Source: Intrasporangium oryzae NRRL B-24470 (GTDB taxonomy: Bacteria; Actinomycetota; Actinomycetes; Actinomycetales; Dermatophilaceae). From it: DNA of 64,000 bases. The stretch lies in the NCBI RefSeq assembly GCF_000576595.1, contig NZ_AWSA01000007.1:62001-126000 (forward strand). Reading direction: 5' to 3'. This document shows positions 33,358-42,700 of this stretch, piece by piece (the first letter of the stretch is position 1; every line of letters begins with the position of its first letter). The position numbers and the translations under genes were made by a program. Under the pieces are notes generated by a model, which saw only the letters and a list, made by a program, of their open reading frames with translations, ran no database searches and was not told the DNA's origin.

Positions 33358-35508
33358 ATGACCGACGTCGCGAGTCACCGAGAGCCGGCCCGGCGCATCC
33401 GCATCGGCATCGACACCGGCGGCACCTTCACCGACGTCGTCGCCCTCGACGAGGACTCCGGCGAGCTCATCACGACGAAGACCCCGTCGACGCCGGCGAA
33501 CCCGGCCGACGGCTTCATCACCGGCGTGCACAAGGTGCTCGACCTGCTCGGCGCGACGGGCGCTGACATCACGGCCGTCAGCCACGGCACCACGGTCGCG
33601 ACGAACCAGCTCCTCGAGGGCAAGGTCGAGCGGCTCGGCTTCATCACGACCGAGGGCTACGAGTTCATCCTCGAGATCGCCCGCCAGGCCGTGCCCGACG
33701 GCTACGGCAACAGCTACTTCTGGGTCAAGCCGGCGCGCATCGTCGCCGCCGACCACGTCAAGACCGTCGGCGGTCGGATCGACTTCGAGGGCAACGAGAT
33801 CCGCCCGTTCGACGAGGAGGGCGCGGTGCGCGCCGCCCGGTGGTTCCGCGACCGCGGCGTCACGACACTGGGGGTCTGCCTCCTCCACTCCTACGCGAAC
33901 GACACCCACGAGCTGCGGATGCGCGAGATCCTCGCCGCCGAGCACCCGGAGGCCGTCGTGTCGATCTCGAGCGAGGTGCTCCGGGAGTACCGCGAGTACG
34001 AGCGCTCGATGACGACCCTCGTCGACGCGGCGGTCAAGCCGAAGGTGTCGCGCTACGTGACCAACATCCACACTCGGCTCGACGACTTCACCGGTGCGGC
34101 CGCGGGCGGGCGGGAGCGGATCCCCTTCTACATCATGAAGTCCAACGGCGGCGTCCTGTCGGCCGACGAGGTCGTGCACCAGCCGATCACGACCGTCCTG
34201 TCCGGCCCCGCCGCCGGGGCCCTCGGCGCCGGCCTCATCGCGAGGCGGGCCGGCTTCGACAAAGTGCTCACGTGCGACGGGGGTGGCACGTCGACGGACG
34301 TCTCCGTCGTCCTTGCGGGCGAGCCGACGCTGACGACCGAGGGCACGGTCGGTGCCTACCCGAGCAAGATCCCGATGATCGACGTCGTCACCGTCGGCGC
34401 AGGCGGCGGCTCGATCGCCTGGATCTCCGCGGAGGGCAGCCTCAAGGTCGGCCCGCAGTCGGCCGGCGCCGACCCCGGCCCCCTCTGCTACGCCAAGGGC
34501 GGCACGGAGCCGACGATCACCGATGCCCACGTCGTCCTCGGCCGGATTCCCCCGCACCTGCTCGGCGGCGAGATCCCCCTCGACGTCGGCGCTGCGCGGG
34601 CCGGCATCGAGGCGCTGGCCGAGCGGCTCGGGCTCTCCCCCGACCGCTGCGCGACGGGCATCCTCGAGATCTCCGCGTGGAACCAGGCCAACGCCCTGCG
34701 CCAGGTCAGCGTCAAGCGCGGCCTCGACGTCCGCGACTTCATGCTGACGACGTTCGGCGGCTCGGGGTCGCTCCTTGCCTGCCGGCTCGTCGACATCCTC
34801 GACCTCGCCGGCGTCGTCGTCCCGCAGAACCCGGGCAACGTCTCGGCCTTCGGCCTGCTCACCGTCGACGTCAAGAACGACTACGTCCAGACGATGGTCG
34901 CCCGGCACTCGCAGCTCGACCACGCCGCGGTCCAGAAGACGTTCGACGAGCTCACCGACAAGGCCGCGAAGGCGCTCGACGCCGAGGGGTTCCCTCGAGC
35001 GGTCCACCGCTACGCGCGCACGGTCGACCTGCGCTACTTCGGCCAGGCGTTCGAGGTGCGCGTGGCCGCCCCCGACGGGGTCGTCGACGAGACGTATGCC
35101 GCTCACGTGGCCGACACCTTCCACGCCGAGCACCGCGCCCTCTACGGCTACGACTTCCGGGACGACCCTCGCCAGCAGGTGGAGTGGGTCAACCTCCGCG
35201 TGACCGGGGTCGGCCCGATCACCCGTCCTGAGCTCCGCGAGGTCGCCGCCGCCACCGACGGCGACGTGTCGAGCCGGGCCCGCAAGGGCAGCCGGCCGGT
35301 CTGTTTCGAGGCCGACGCCGGCTACGTCGAGACCGACGTCCACTGGCGCCCGGACCTGCGCGCCGGGGACACGGTCGCCGGGCCCGCGATCATCGAGGAG
35401 TTCGGCTCCACGGTCCCCGTCCACCCCGGCTTCGCCGTGCGCGTCGACGCCTGGGGCAACCTCGTCATCACGAAGTCCGCCGCCGCACCAGCCACCGAGG
35501 AGGCCTGA
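33358..35508 (+). CDS. hyuA: Hydantoinase/5-oxoprolinase A-subunit family protein (HyuA)
   Basis: 716 residues, HyuA family with the actin-like ATP-binding start IGIDTGGTFTDVV (about 14-26), SHGTTVATNQLLEG, and TCDGGGTSTDVS. These enzymes use ATP to open cyclic amides (N-methylhydantoin, 5-oxoproline) or, in acetone carboxylase, to activate ketones. ATG at 33358 has a GAGGAG site. It is followed after one base by HyuB. Its role among the pyrimidine-type genes is open: ATP-driven opening of another cyclic ureide or lactam is the simplest reading (inference). Confidence 0.88.
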   Translation: MTDVASHREPARRIRIGIDTGGTFTDVVALDEDSGELITTKTPSTPANPADGFITGVHKVLDLLGATGADITAVSHGTTVATNQLLEGKVERLGFITTEGYEFILEIARQAVPDGYGNSYFWVKPARIVAADHVKTVGGRIDFEGNEIRPFDEEGAVRAARWFRDRGVTTLGVCLLHSYANDTHELRMREILAAEHPEAVVSISSEVLREYREYERSMTTLVDAAVKPKVSRYVTNIHTRLDDFTGAAAGGRERIPFYIMKSNGGVLSADEVVHQPITTVLSGPAAGALGAGLIARRAGFDKVLTCDGGGTSTDVSVVLAGEPTLTTEGTVGAYPSKIPMIDVVTVGAGGGSIAWISAEGSLKVGPQSAGADPGPLCYAKGGTEPTITDAHVVLGRIPPHLLGGEIPLDVGAARAGIEALAERLGLSPDRCATGILEISAWNQANALRQVSVKRGLDVRDFMLTTFGGSGSLLACRLVDILDLAGVVVPQNPGNVSAFGLLTVDVKNDYVQTMVARHSQLDHAAVQKTFDELTDKAAKALDAEGFPRAVHRYARTVDLRYFGQAFEVRVAAPDGVVDETYAAHVADTFHAEHRALYGYDFRDDPRQQVEWVNLRVTGVGPITRPELREVAAATDGDVSSRARKGSRPVCFEADAGYVETDVHWRPDLRAGDTVAGPAIIEEFGSTVPVHPGFAVRVDAWGNLVITKSAAAPATEEA

Positions 35509-35509
35509 C

Positions 35510-37570
35510 ATGTGCCTGTCCTGCCAGACCGCCACCGTCCATCTCGCCCCGGTCGACGCGACCACGGGCTCGAGCGCGGGCTCGATCGGGAGCCGGCCCG
35601 GCGGCATACCGGCACGTGAGGCGGGCCCCGTGAACCCGGCCGGGCTGCCGACGGCCTACGAACACGGCAACCGCCTGACCCCGGTGGGCACGCCCGTCGA
35701 CCCGATCCTCGTCGAGATCGTCGAGGGCACCCTCGCGAGCGTCGAGATGGAGGTCGAGACGGCCATCGCCCGGACCTCGCGCTCGCCGATGATCCGTGAC
35801 GCGCACGACTTCCGCGCCGGCATCCACGACCGGCAGCTGCGCAAGCTGACCGGTCGCTCCTACAGCGCCCTCGTCCACCCGATCGCCCGCGACTTCCCGA
35901 TCGCCGACATGCGTGAGGGGGACGTCTTCTTCCACAACGACGTCTACGAGTCCGAGGGCGGGATCGGGCACCTGCCCGACCTCTGCGTCACCGTGCCGGT
36001 CTTCTCCGGCGGCGAGGTCGTCGCCTTCGTCCAGGCCTTCGGCCACCACGACGACATCGGCGGCGCCGTCCCCGGGTCGATGCCGAGCAACGCCCGGACG
36101 GTCTTCGAGGAGGGCCTGTCCGTCCCGCCGATCCGGCTCTGGGACGCGGGCGTGCCCAACGCCGCAGCGCTGCGGATCATGACGCGCAACAGCCGAATGC
36201 CCGACAGCCTCGCCGCCGATCTCGACGCCGAGTGCTCGGCCTGCCTCATGGGCGCTCGCCGGCTCTCCGAGCTCTTCGAGCGCTACGGCCGTGACGCGAT
36301 CGAGGCGGCGTTCGACGCCATCCTCGACAAGACGACCGAGACCTACCGGCGTGAGATCCTCAGCAAGATCCCCGACGGGACCTACGTGTGGGAGGACTAC
36401 GCCGAGCACGACGGCGTCGACGAGCCGCGGCTGCACACCCAGCGGATCACGCTGACCAAGACCTCGACCGGCGGGCCCGGCCATCCCGACCAGTACCCCG
36501 ACGGCGGGCCGAGGCTCGTCATCGACTTCACCGGCACCGCGCCGCAGGCCAAGGGCCCGATCAACCACTGCGGTGACTACGTCGGGGGCAACTTCCTCAA
36601 GAAGTGGCTCGCGCCGATCCTGCGCAACCTCGCCGACACCCCCGAGCGGATGGCCGAGCTCGACGTCAACGAGGGCATCGTGCCGCTCATCGAGATGCGG
36701 TTCCCGGAGAAGGGGACGCTCCTCACGCCGATCTACCCGGCGCCGACCAACGCGCGGACCTTCGTCATCCTGCGCCTGCTCGGCGTCCTCGCGGGCGTCG
36801 TCGCCAAGGCCGTCGACGGACGGATGCCCGCCGACCAGGAGACGATCCGCTACACCGGCGTCTACGGCAAGGACCGCGACGGCAACGACTACCTCATGCG
36901 CGAGGTCCTCGGGGGTGGCTCCGGCGGGCGCTACTACGCCGACGGCGAGGACACGATCCACGTCGTGCCCGACAGCCGCAACCTGCCGACCGAGTTCACC
37001 GAGAGCCGCTTCCCCTTCCTCGTCGAGCGCCTGGGGCTCGCCGTCGACTCGGGAGGTGCGGGTCGCCACCGCGGCGGTCTCGGATACGAGAAGCACATCC
37101 GGATGCTCGAGGACGCGCACTTCATGTCGATCGCCGACCGGTCGATCCTCGCCTGCTGGGGCGTCAAGGGCGGCAAGGCGGGCCGGCCCTTCGAGGTGAC
37201 CGTCGACCTCGGCGGGCCGGAGGAGCGGGTCGTCGACGCCCTCGCGGACGCCGAGCCGGTCCGGGCCGGGCAGGTGATCCGGATCCGCACGACCGGCGGT
37301 GGCGGCTGGGGCGACCCCCTCGACCGCCCCTACGAGGAGGTCGAGCGCGACCTGCGCTGGGGCAAGGTCTCCCTCGAGGGGGCCCGCCGCGACTACGGCG
37401 TCGTGGCCTCTCACGACGGGGACGCCCCCGTCGTCGACGTCGCCGCCTCCGACGCCCTGCGTGAGCAGCTGCGGGCCGACCGCTCCGAGGAGCAGCCGTT
37501 CTTCGACCGCGGCCCGGGCTACGCGCGGCTCGCCGAGGGCCGCACCGCCGCCGACGTCGACTGGGTCTGA
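35510..37570 (+). CDS. hyuB: Hydantoinase/5-oxoprolinase B-subunit family protein (HyuB)
   Basis: 686 residues, HyuB family. Diagnostic stretches are FHNDVYESEGGIGHLPD, VQAFGHHDDIGGAVPG and VVDSGGAGRHRGG-like AVDSGGAGRHRGGLG near residue 510-525. The N-terminal 45 residues (MCLSCQ ... with a CGGCATAC copy) are not part of the usual domain, and a later GTG start (35632) is possible. Forms the catalytic complex with HyuA. Confidence 0.87.
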   Translation: MCLSCQTATVHLAPVDATTGSSAGSIGSRPGGIPAREAGPVNPAGLPTAYEHGNRLTPVGTPVDPILVEIVEGTLASVEMEVETAIARTSRSPMIRDAHDFRAGIHDRQLRKLTGRSYSALVHPIARDFPIADMREGDVFFHNDVYESEGGIGHLPDLCVTVPVFSGGEVVAFVQAFGHHDDIGGAVPGSMPSNARTVFEEGLSVPPIRLWDAGVPNAAALRIMTRNSRMPDSLAADLDAECSACLMGARRLSELFERYGRDAIEAAFDAILDKTTETYRREILSKIPDGTYVWEDYAEHDGVDEPRLHTQRITLTKTSTGGPGHPDQYPDGGPRLVIDFTGTAPQAKGPINHCGDYVGGNFLKKWLAPILRNLADTPERMAELDVNEGIVPLIEMRFPEKGTLLTPIYPAPTNARTFVILRLLGVLAGVVAKAVDGRMPADQETIRYTGVYGKDRDGNDYLMREVLGGGSGGRYYADGEDTIHVVPDSRNLPTEFTESRFPFLVERLGLAVDSGGAGRHRGGLGYEKHIRMLEDAHFMSIADRSILACWGVKGGKAGRPFEVTVDLGGPEERVVDALADAEPVRAGQVIRIRTTGGGGWGDPLDRPYEEVERDLRWGKVSLEGARRDYGVVASHDGDAPVVDVAASDALREQLRADRSEEQPFFDRGPGYARLAEGRTAADVDWV

Positions 37571-37577
37571 CCTCCTC

Positions 37578-38429
37578 GTGCACACCCCACACGGGCCGCG
37601 TGTGCTCGTCGTCGGCGCGGCCGGCAAGACCGGCCGCGCCGTCACGTCCGCCCTCGCGGCTCGCGACGTCCAGGTGCGGGCCGCGCTCCACTCGGCCGCC
37701 CGGTCCGGCGAGGCGTATGCCGCTGGGGCGCGGTCGGTCGCGGTCGTCGACCTCACCACGGGGTCGGGTCTCGACGAGGCGCTCGTCGGCGTCGACGCCG
37801 TCTACCACCTCGCCCCCAACGTCCACCCGGACGAGGTCGGGATCGCCCGGCGCGTCGCCAAGGCGGCGGTCCGGGCCGGGGTCGAGCGGTTCGCCTTCCA
37901 CTCGGTCCTGCACCCCGACGACACCTCCATGCCGCACCACCTGCGCAAGGCAGAGGCCGAGGAGGTCGTCCGGGCGGTCGTGCCGACGGCCACGGTGCTG
38001 CGCCCGGCGGCCTACCACCAGAACCTGCTCGGCGCCGCCATGGCGGGCTCGATGGCCGTGCCCTACTCCCTCGACGCACCCTTCTCGAACGTCGACCTCG
38101 GCGACCTCGCCGAGGTGGCCGCCGAGGCGCTCACGACCGCTGGGCACGAGGGCCGCACCCACGAGCTCGCCGGTCCGGAGGTGCTGTCGGTGCGCGACCA
38201 GGCGGCGGTCGCCGCACAGGTGCTCGGCCGGCGCGTCGAGGCGATCCGGATCGACATCGAGGCCTGGTCCGCCGGTCCTGGCGCCGGCCTCGACCGACAG
38301 GCCCGCGCCGACCTCCTCGCGATGTTCGCGAGCTACGACCGCTCCGGGCTCGTCGGCGACCCGAGTGTGCTGGCCGACCTGCTGGGGCGACGGCCGCGGA
38401 CCTGGGCCGACGCACTGCGGCCGTCATAG
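37578..38429 (+). CDS. NmrA-like atypical short-chain dehydrogenase family protein
   Basis: 283 residues from a GTG 8 bases after the hyuB stop. The Rossmann motif VLVVGAAGKTGRAV (about 9-22) and the absence of a clear YxxxK pair place it with NmrA/NAD(P)-binding sensor-like proteins rather than classical dehydrogenases. LRPAAYHQNLLG near 140 is typical. It may be an NAD(P)H-binding enzyme or redox sensor accompanying HyuAB. Confidence 0.8.
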   Translation: MHTPHGPRVLVVGAAGKTGRAVTSALAARDVQVRAALHSAARSGEAYAAGARSVAVVDLTTGSGLDEALVGVDAVYHLAPNVHPDEVGIARRVAKAAVRAGVERFAFHSVLHPDDTSMPHHLRKAEAEEVVRAVVPTATVLRPAAYHQNLLGAAMAGSMAVPYSLDAPFSNVDLGDLAEVAAEALTTAGHEGRTHELAGPEVLSVRDQAAVAAQVLGRRVEAIRIDIEAWSAGPGAGLDRQARADLLAMFASYDRSGLVGDPSVLADLLGRRPRTWADALRPS

Positions 38430-38590
38430 GCCCCGACGGCCCCGATCGGGCCTCCCCCCGGACGGTCCGGGCTCGGACCCGGCAGAGGGGGTGCAGAGCG
38501 CCGAGTCCTCAACCCGTATTGTGTCGGCACACCGACCATGAGGCGGAAGTGCGCCATGGCACCGACCCGCCACCCACGACGGGAGAGACC

Positions 38591-39577
38591 ATGCTGGCGG
38601 CCATCGGCCTCGACGACGTCGAGGAGCGCGTCTACCGCCTCCTCGTGACGCTCGGAGCGGTCGAGGCCGACGACCTGGCCCGGCGCCTCGGGACGACGGG
38701 CACCACGGTCGAGCTCACGCTCCGCGCCCTCGAGCAGCGCGGCCTCATCGCGCGCGCAGCCTCCCACTCGGGCGGGCGCTGGGTGGCCGCCCCGCCGGGG
38801 GTCGCACTGCGCGCCCTCGTCAACCATCAGCGCCACGAGCTCGAGCAGGCCGAGGTCGCCGTCGCCCGGCTCACCGCCGCCTACCGCGCCGACGCGACGG
38901 CGGCCGAGCTGCACGACCTCGTCGAGGTGATCGTCGGCGCCGAGGCGGTCTCCCAGCGCTTCCTCCAGATCCAGCTCGGTGCCGTCCGCGAGGTCGCGGC
39001 CCTCGTGACGAGGACCCCGATCGCCGTGTCCGGGGGCGACAACGAGGCAGAGGAGACGGCGGCCGCGCGGGGGGTGGAATACCGCATCGTCCTCGAGCGC
39101 GACGCCCTCGACGGGCCCGACATGCTCCACGCCCTGACCGAGGGCATGAGCCGTGACGAGAAGGTCCGCGTCGCCGACCGGGTGCCGACCAAGCTCATCC
39201 TCGCCGACCGCGAGTCGGCCCTCGTGCCCCTCCTCGCCGACGGCTCCGAACCGGCCGCGCTGCTCGTCCGGGCGAGCGGCCTCGTCGAGCCCCTCGTCGC
39301 GCTCTTCGAGTCGGCATGGGAGTCCGCCTCGCCCCTGCGGATCGTCCCGGAGGAGGGCGTCCTCGTGGAGGAGCAGCTCGGACCCGACGAGATCGACGTG
39401 CGCATCCTCTCCCTCCTCCTCGCCGGCCTGACCGACTCGAGCATCGCCAAGTCGCTCGACCTCGGCCTGCGGACCGTCCAGCGCCGGGTCCGCGGCCTCA
39501 TGGACCTCGCCGGGGTGACGACGCGGATGCAGCTCGGCTGGCACGCCCGCGATCGCGGCTGGCTCACCCGCTCCTGA
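38591..39577 (+). CDS. TrmB-like/LuxR-type two-HTH regulator
   Basis: 328 residues from an ATG with GGGAGAG upstream. N-terminal winged helix (LDDVEERVYRLLVTLGAVEADDLARRL) resembles TrmB/sugar-specific regulators. A central ligand-type domain precedes a C-terminal LuxR-like helix-turn-helix (DVRILSLLLAGLTDSSIAKS and following). It lies between the hyu and CoA-transferase operons, each preceded by the same dyad, so it is a candidate reader of that operator. Alternatively PucR reads it. Ligand unknown. Confidence 0.78.
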   Translation: MLAAIGLDDVEERVYRLLVTLGAVEADDLARRLGTTGTTVELTLRALEQRGLIARAASHSGGRWVAAPPGVALRALVNHQRHELEQAEVAVARLTAAYRADATAAELHDLVEVIVGAEAVSQRFLQIQLGAVREVAALVTRTPIAVSGGDNEAEETAAARGVEYRIVLERDALDGPDMLHALTEGMSRDEKVRVADRVPTKLILADRESALVPLLADGSEPAALLVRASGLVEPLVALFESAWESASPLRIVPEEGVLVEEQLGPDEIDVRILSLLLAGLTDSSIAKSLDLGLRTVQRRVRGLMDLAGVTTRMQLGWHARDRGWLTRS

Positions 39578-39636
39578 CCGCCCGTCACCGAGCCCGTCGC
39601 CGAGCCCGCCTCGAGCCCGCCTCGCGCCCGCGTCGG

Positions 39637-39653
39637 CTGGCAGGGTGCGCCAA
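39637..39653. promoter_or_regulatory. Candidate island operator, copy C
   Basis: CTGGCAGGGTGCGCCAA; the GGCA-N5-TGCCAA pattern with one change in the right arm, 103 bases before the CoA-transferase start. The same spacer contains repeated gagcccgcctc blocks and a GTATGCCGCTGGGC copy on the minus strand. Confidence 0.5.
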
Positions 39654-39756
39654 CAGCGGCCGCACCCGTCCGGCAAGGGCTGACGACGTCCCGGCCCGAG
39701 CGATGGGGCACAGTGAGGGCAACCCAGCCCAGCGGCATACGGCGGAGGCAGCCCCC

Positions 39757-40935
39757 ATGAGCGCACCCCTCGACGACATCGTCGTCATCGACCTCTCCCG
39801 CGCGCTCGCGGGACCGCATGCGGCGATGATGCTCGGCGACATGGGTGCTCGCGTCATCAAGGTCGAGTCCCCCGGTTCGGGGGACGACACGCGCGGCTGG
39901 GGGCCGCCCTTCGTCGGCCCCGACGACGACCCGATCTCGACGTACTTCCTCTCCTGCAACCGCAACAAGGAGTCGATCACCCTCGACCTCAAGTCCGACG
40001 ACGGGCAGGAGACGCTGGCTCGGCTCGTCCGGGCCGGCGACGTCCTCGTCGAGAACTTCCGCCCGGGCGTCCTCGACCGGCTCGGCTTCTCCGTGGAGCG
40101 ACTCCACGCCCTCAACCCGCGCCTCGTCGTCCTGTCGATCAGCGGCTTCGGGCACGACGGGCCCGAGGGCGGGCGTGCGGGCTACGACCAGATCGCCCAG
40201 GGCGAGGCCGGCCTCATGTCGCTGACCGGGCCCTCCCCTGACGAACCGCAGCGGGTTGGGGTGCCGATCGGCGACCTCCTTGCGGGCATGTACGGCGCCT
40301 ACGGCGTCGTCGCGGCGCTGCACGACCGCACCCGCACCGGCCGCGGGCGCGTCGTGCGCACGTCCCTCCTCGCCGCGATCGTCGGCGTCCACGCGTTCCA
40401 GGGCACGCGCTACACCGTCGCCGGCGAGGTGCCGCGGGCCCAGGGCAACCACCACCCCTCGATCGCGCCGTACGGGCTCTTCACGTGCCGTGACGGTCGG
40501 CTGCAGATCGCCTGCGGCAGCGAGAGCCTCTGGGTGCGGCTCGCGACCGCGTTCGGCATCGACCCCGCGGCCCCGGGTCTCGCGACGAACCGCGAGCGCG
40601 TCGCCAACCGCGACCGCGTCATCGAGACGGTCAATGCCGCCTTCGCCGACCGCGACCTTGCCGAGCTCCTCGCGACCCTCGAGGACCTCGGCGTGCCCGC
40701 CGGCGAGGTTCGCACGCTCGACCGCGTCTACGAGTGGGAGCAGACCCGGTCCCAGGGCCTCCTCCTCGACGTCACCCACCCCGTCCTCGGTGACATCACG
40801 ATCCCCGGGCCCCCGATCCGCTTCGACGACAACGCCTTCGCCGGCGGGCGCACGGAGCACACCCATCCGCCGATGCTCGGCGAGCACAACGCCTCGGTCC
40901 GAGCGTGGCTCGACACGGTCGACGGCGATGAGTGA
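39757..40935 (+). CDS. CaiB/BaiF family CoA-transferase (class III)
   Basis: 392 residues. IDLSRALAGPHAAMMLGDMGARVIKVE at the N-terminus and RAGYDQIAQG (catalytic Asp about 144) are diagnostic, and the C-terminal NHHPSIAPYGLF is the usual acyl-CoA region. It exchanges CoA between an acyl-CoA and a carboxylate. Overlap of 8 bases with the carboxyltransferase gene shows coupling. In this pathway malonate is the likely acceptor (inference). Confidence 0.87.
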   Translation: MSAPLDDIVVIDLSRALAGPHAAMMLGDMGARVIKVESPGSGDDTRGWGPPFVGPDDDPISTYFLSCNRNKESITLDLKSDDGQETLARLVRAGDVLVENFRPGVLDRLGFSVERLHALNPRLVVLSISGFGHDGPEGGRAGYDQIAQGEAGLMSLTGPSPDEPQRVGVPIGDLLAGMYGAYGVVAALHDRTRTGRGRVVRTSLLAAIVGVHAFQGTRYTVAGEVPRAQGNHHPSIAPYGLFTCRDGRLQIACGSESLWVRLATAFGIDPAAPGLATNRERVANRDRVIETVNAAFADRDLAELLATLEDLGVPAGEVRTLDRVYEWEQTRSQGLLLDVTHPVLGDITIPGPPIRFDDNAFAGGRTEHTHPPMLGEHNASVRAWLDTVDGDE

Positions 40936-42433
40936 GCGACCGCGCCACCTCGGGGCCCACGAGCTGCTCGCCACCGTCCTCGACGAGGGGACGTGGGCCG
41001 GCTGGGACGGCCCACCGGTCCAGCCGACGCCCGACGACAGCCCGTATGCCGCCGAGCTCGCCGCCGCGACCGCGCGCAGTGGGTGCGACGAGGCGATCAT
41101 CACGGGCGAGGGCCGCATCCGGGGCCGGCGGGTGGCGGTCATCGCCGGCGAGTTCGCCTTCCTCGCCGGGTCCATCGGCACCGTCGCCGCCGAGCGGATC
41201 GTCCTCGCGTTCGAGCGGGCGACCCGCGAGGAGCTGCCCGTCTTCGCGGCCCCGAGCTCGGGCGGTACCCGCATGCAGGAGGGGACGCCGGCCTTCGTCG
41301 GGATGGTCAAGATCAGTGCGGCCTGCGCCGCGTTCAAGGCGGCGGGGCTGCCCTACATCGTCTACCTGCGCCACCCCACGACAGGCGGCGTCTTCGCCTC
41401 GTGGGGGTCGCTGGGCCAGGTCACCGTGGCCGAGCCGGGCGCGACGATCGGCTTCCTCGGGGCACGCGTCTACGAGGCGCTCTACGGCTCGCCCTTCCCG
41501 GAGGGGGTCCAGACCGCGGAGAACCTCTTCGAGCACGGCCTCATCGACGCCGTGCTGCCCGTCGAGGCCCTGGCCGACACGGCCGACCGCGCCCTCAACG
41601 TCCTCATGGGACCGCGCGAGGACCTGCCCGACGTGCCCGAGCTCGTCCGGGAGCAGCTGCCCGACCTGCCGGCGTGGGACTCGATCGTGCGCTCCCGGCG
41701 CGAGGACCGGCCCGGCGTGCGGACCCTGCTCAAGCTCGGCGCGACCGACGTCCTACCGCTCCACGGCACCGGCCAGGGCGAGTACGACCCCGGACTGCTC
41801 ATGGCCCTCGCCCGGTTCGGTGGCGCGCCGTGCATCGTGCTCGGCCAGGACCGGCGCGGCCAGACCCTCGAGGCGCCGCTCTCGCCCAAGGGGCTGCGCG
41901 TCGCCCGCCGCGGCATGGCGCTCGCCCGCGAGCTCGGGCTCCCTCTCGTGAGCATCGTCGACACCGCGGGAGCCGCCTTGTCGAAGGAGGCCGAGGAGGG
42001 TGGCCTCGCCGGCGAGATCGCCCGGTGCCTCGCCGACCTCGTCATGCTCGAGGCACCGACCCTGTGCGTCCTCCTCGGCCAGGGCACCGGTGGCGGCGCC
42101 CTCGCGGTCATGCCCGCCGACCGCGTCATCTGCGCGCAGCACTCGTGGCTCTCCCCGCTGCCGCCCGAGGGCGCCTCGGCGATCCTCCACCGCGACACCG
42201 CGCACGCGCCCGAGCTCGCCGCGAGCCAGCGGGTCCGCTCGCTCGACCTGCTCGCCGACGGGATCATCGACCGGATCGTCGCCGAGCACCCCGACGCGGC
42301 CGACGAGCCGGAGGACTTCTGCCGCCGGATGTCGCAGACGATCCAGCACGAGCTCGCCGTCCTCGCCCGGCAGGAACCGCACGAGCGCCTCGCCGCCCGC
42401 CTCGACCGCTACCGGTCCCTCGGCCGCCCCTGA
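40928..42433 (+). CDS. Fused beta-alpha acyl-CoA carboxyltransferase (AccD/AccA-like)
   Basis: 501 residues. The N-terminal half has the AccD-type motif SSGGTRMQEGTPAF (about 110) but no Zn-finger. The C-terminal half is AccA-like (GLRVARRGMALARELGLP; GQGTGGGALAV at about 385-395). This is a complete carboxyltransferase fold in one chain. No biotin carboxylase or biotin carrier gene is nearby. Coupled to the CaiB protein, it probably handles malonyl-CoA, either decarboxylating it or transferring its carboxylate to a biotin carrier encoded elsewhere (inference). Malonate decarboxylase MdcD/E is the nearest alternative. Confidence 0.82.
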   Translation: MSERPRHLGAHELLATVLDEGTWAGWDGPPVQPTPDDSPYAAELAAATARSGCDEAIITGEGRIRGRRVAVIAGEFAFLAGSIGTVAAERIVLAFERATREELPVFAAPSSGGTRMQEGTPAFVGMVKISAACAAFKAAGLPYIVYLRHPTTGGVFASWGSLGQVTVAEPGATIGFLGARVYEALYGSPFPEGVQTAENLFEHGLIDAVLPVEALADTADRALNVLMGPREDLPDVPELVREQLPDLPAWDSIVRSRREDRPGVRTLLKLGATDVLPLHGTGQGEYDPGLLMALARFGGAPCIVLGQDRRGQTLEAPLSPKGLRVARRGMALARELGLPLVSIVDTAGAALSKEAEEGGLAGEIARCLADLVMLEAPTLCVLLGQGTGGGALAVMPADRVICAQHSWLSPLPPEGASAILHRDTAHAPELAASQRVRSLDLLADGIIDRIVAEHPDAADEPEDFCRRMSQTIQHELAVLARQEPHERLAARLDRYRSLGRP

Positions 42434-42530
42434 CGGCGCGCTCCCCCTGCCCTGACCTTGCCCTGACCTTGCCCTGCCCTTGCCCTGCCCCTGCCCTGCC
42501 TCTGCCAGGTCCTTCCCCTCCCTCTGCCAG

Positions 42531-42598
42531 GTGAACGCGGTGTTCGGTGTCGAACTCAGCGGTATACCGCTGAGTTCGACACCGAACACCGCGTTCAC
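42531..42598. repeat. 68-bp perfect palindrome
   Basis: Left half 42531-42564 and right half 42565-42598 are exact complements with no spacer, centred on GGTATACC. As RNA it would fold into a stem of over 30 pairs. The copy at 15484-15547 shares the outer arms. There is no T-run, so it is not an ordinary terminator. Confidence 0.93.
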
Positions 42599-42700
42599 CC
42601 CGCGGGTAGAGAGGGGGGCTCCGCACCATCCGCACTCGATGGGTCAGGTGCGCTGGGACGCAGCCCAGCGGCATACATCTGCCAATGAGGGCACCCGCAT

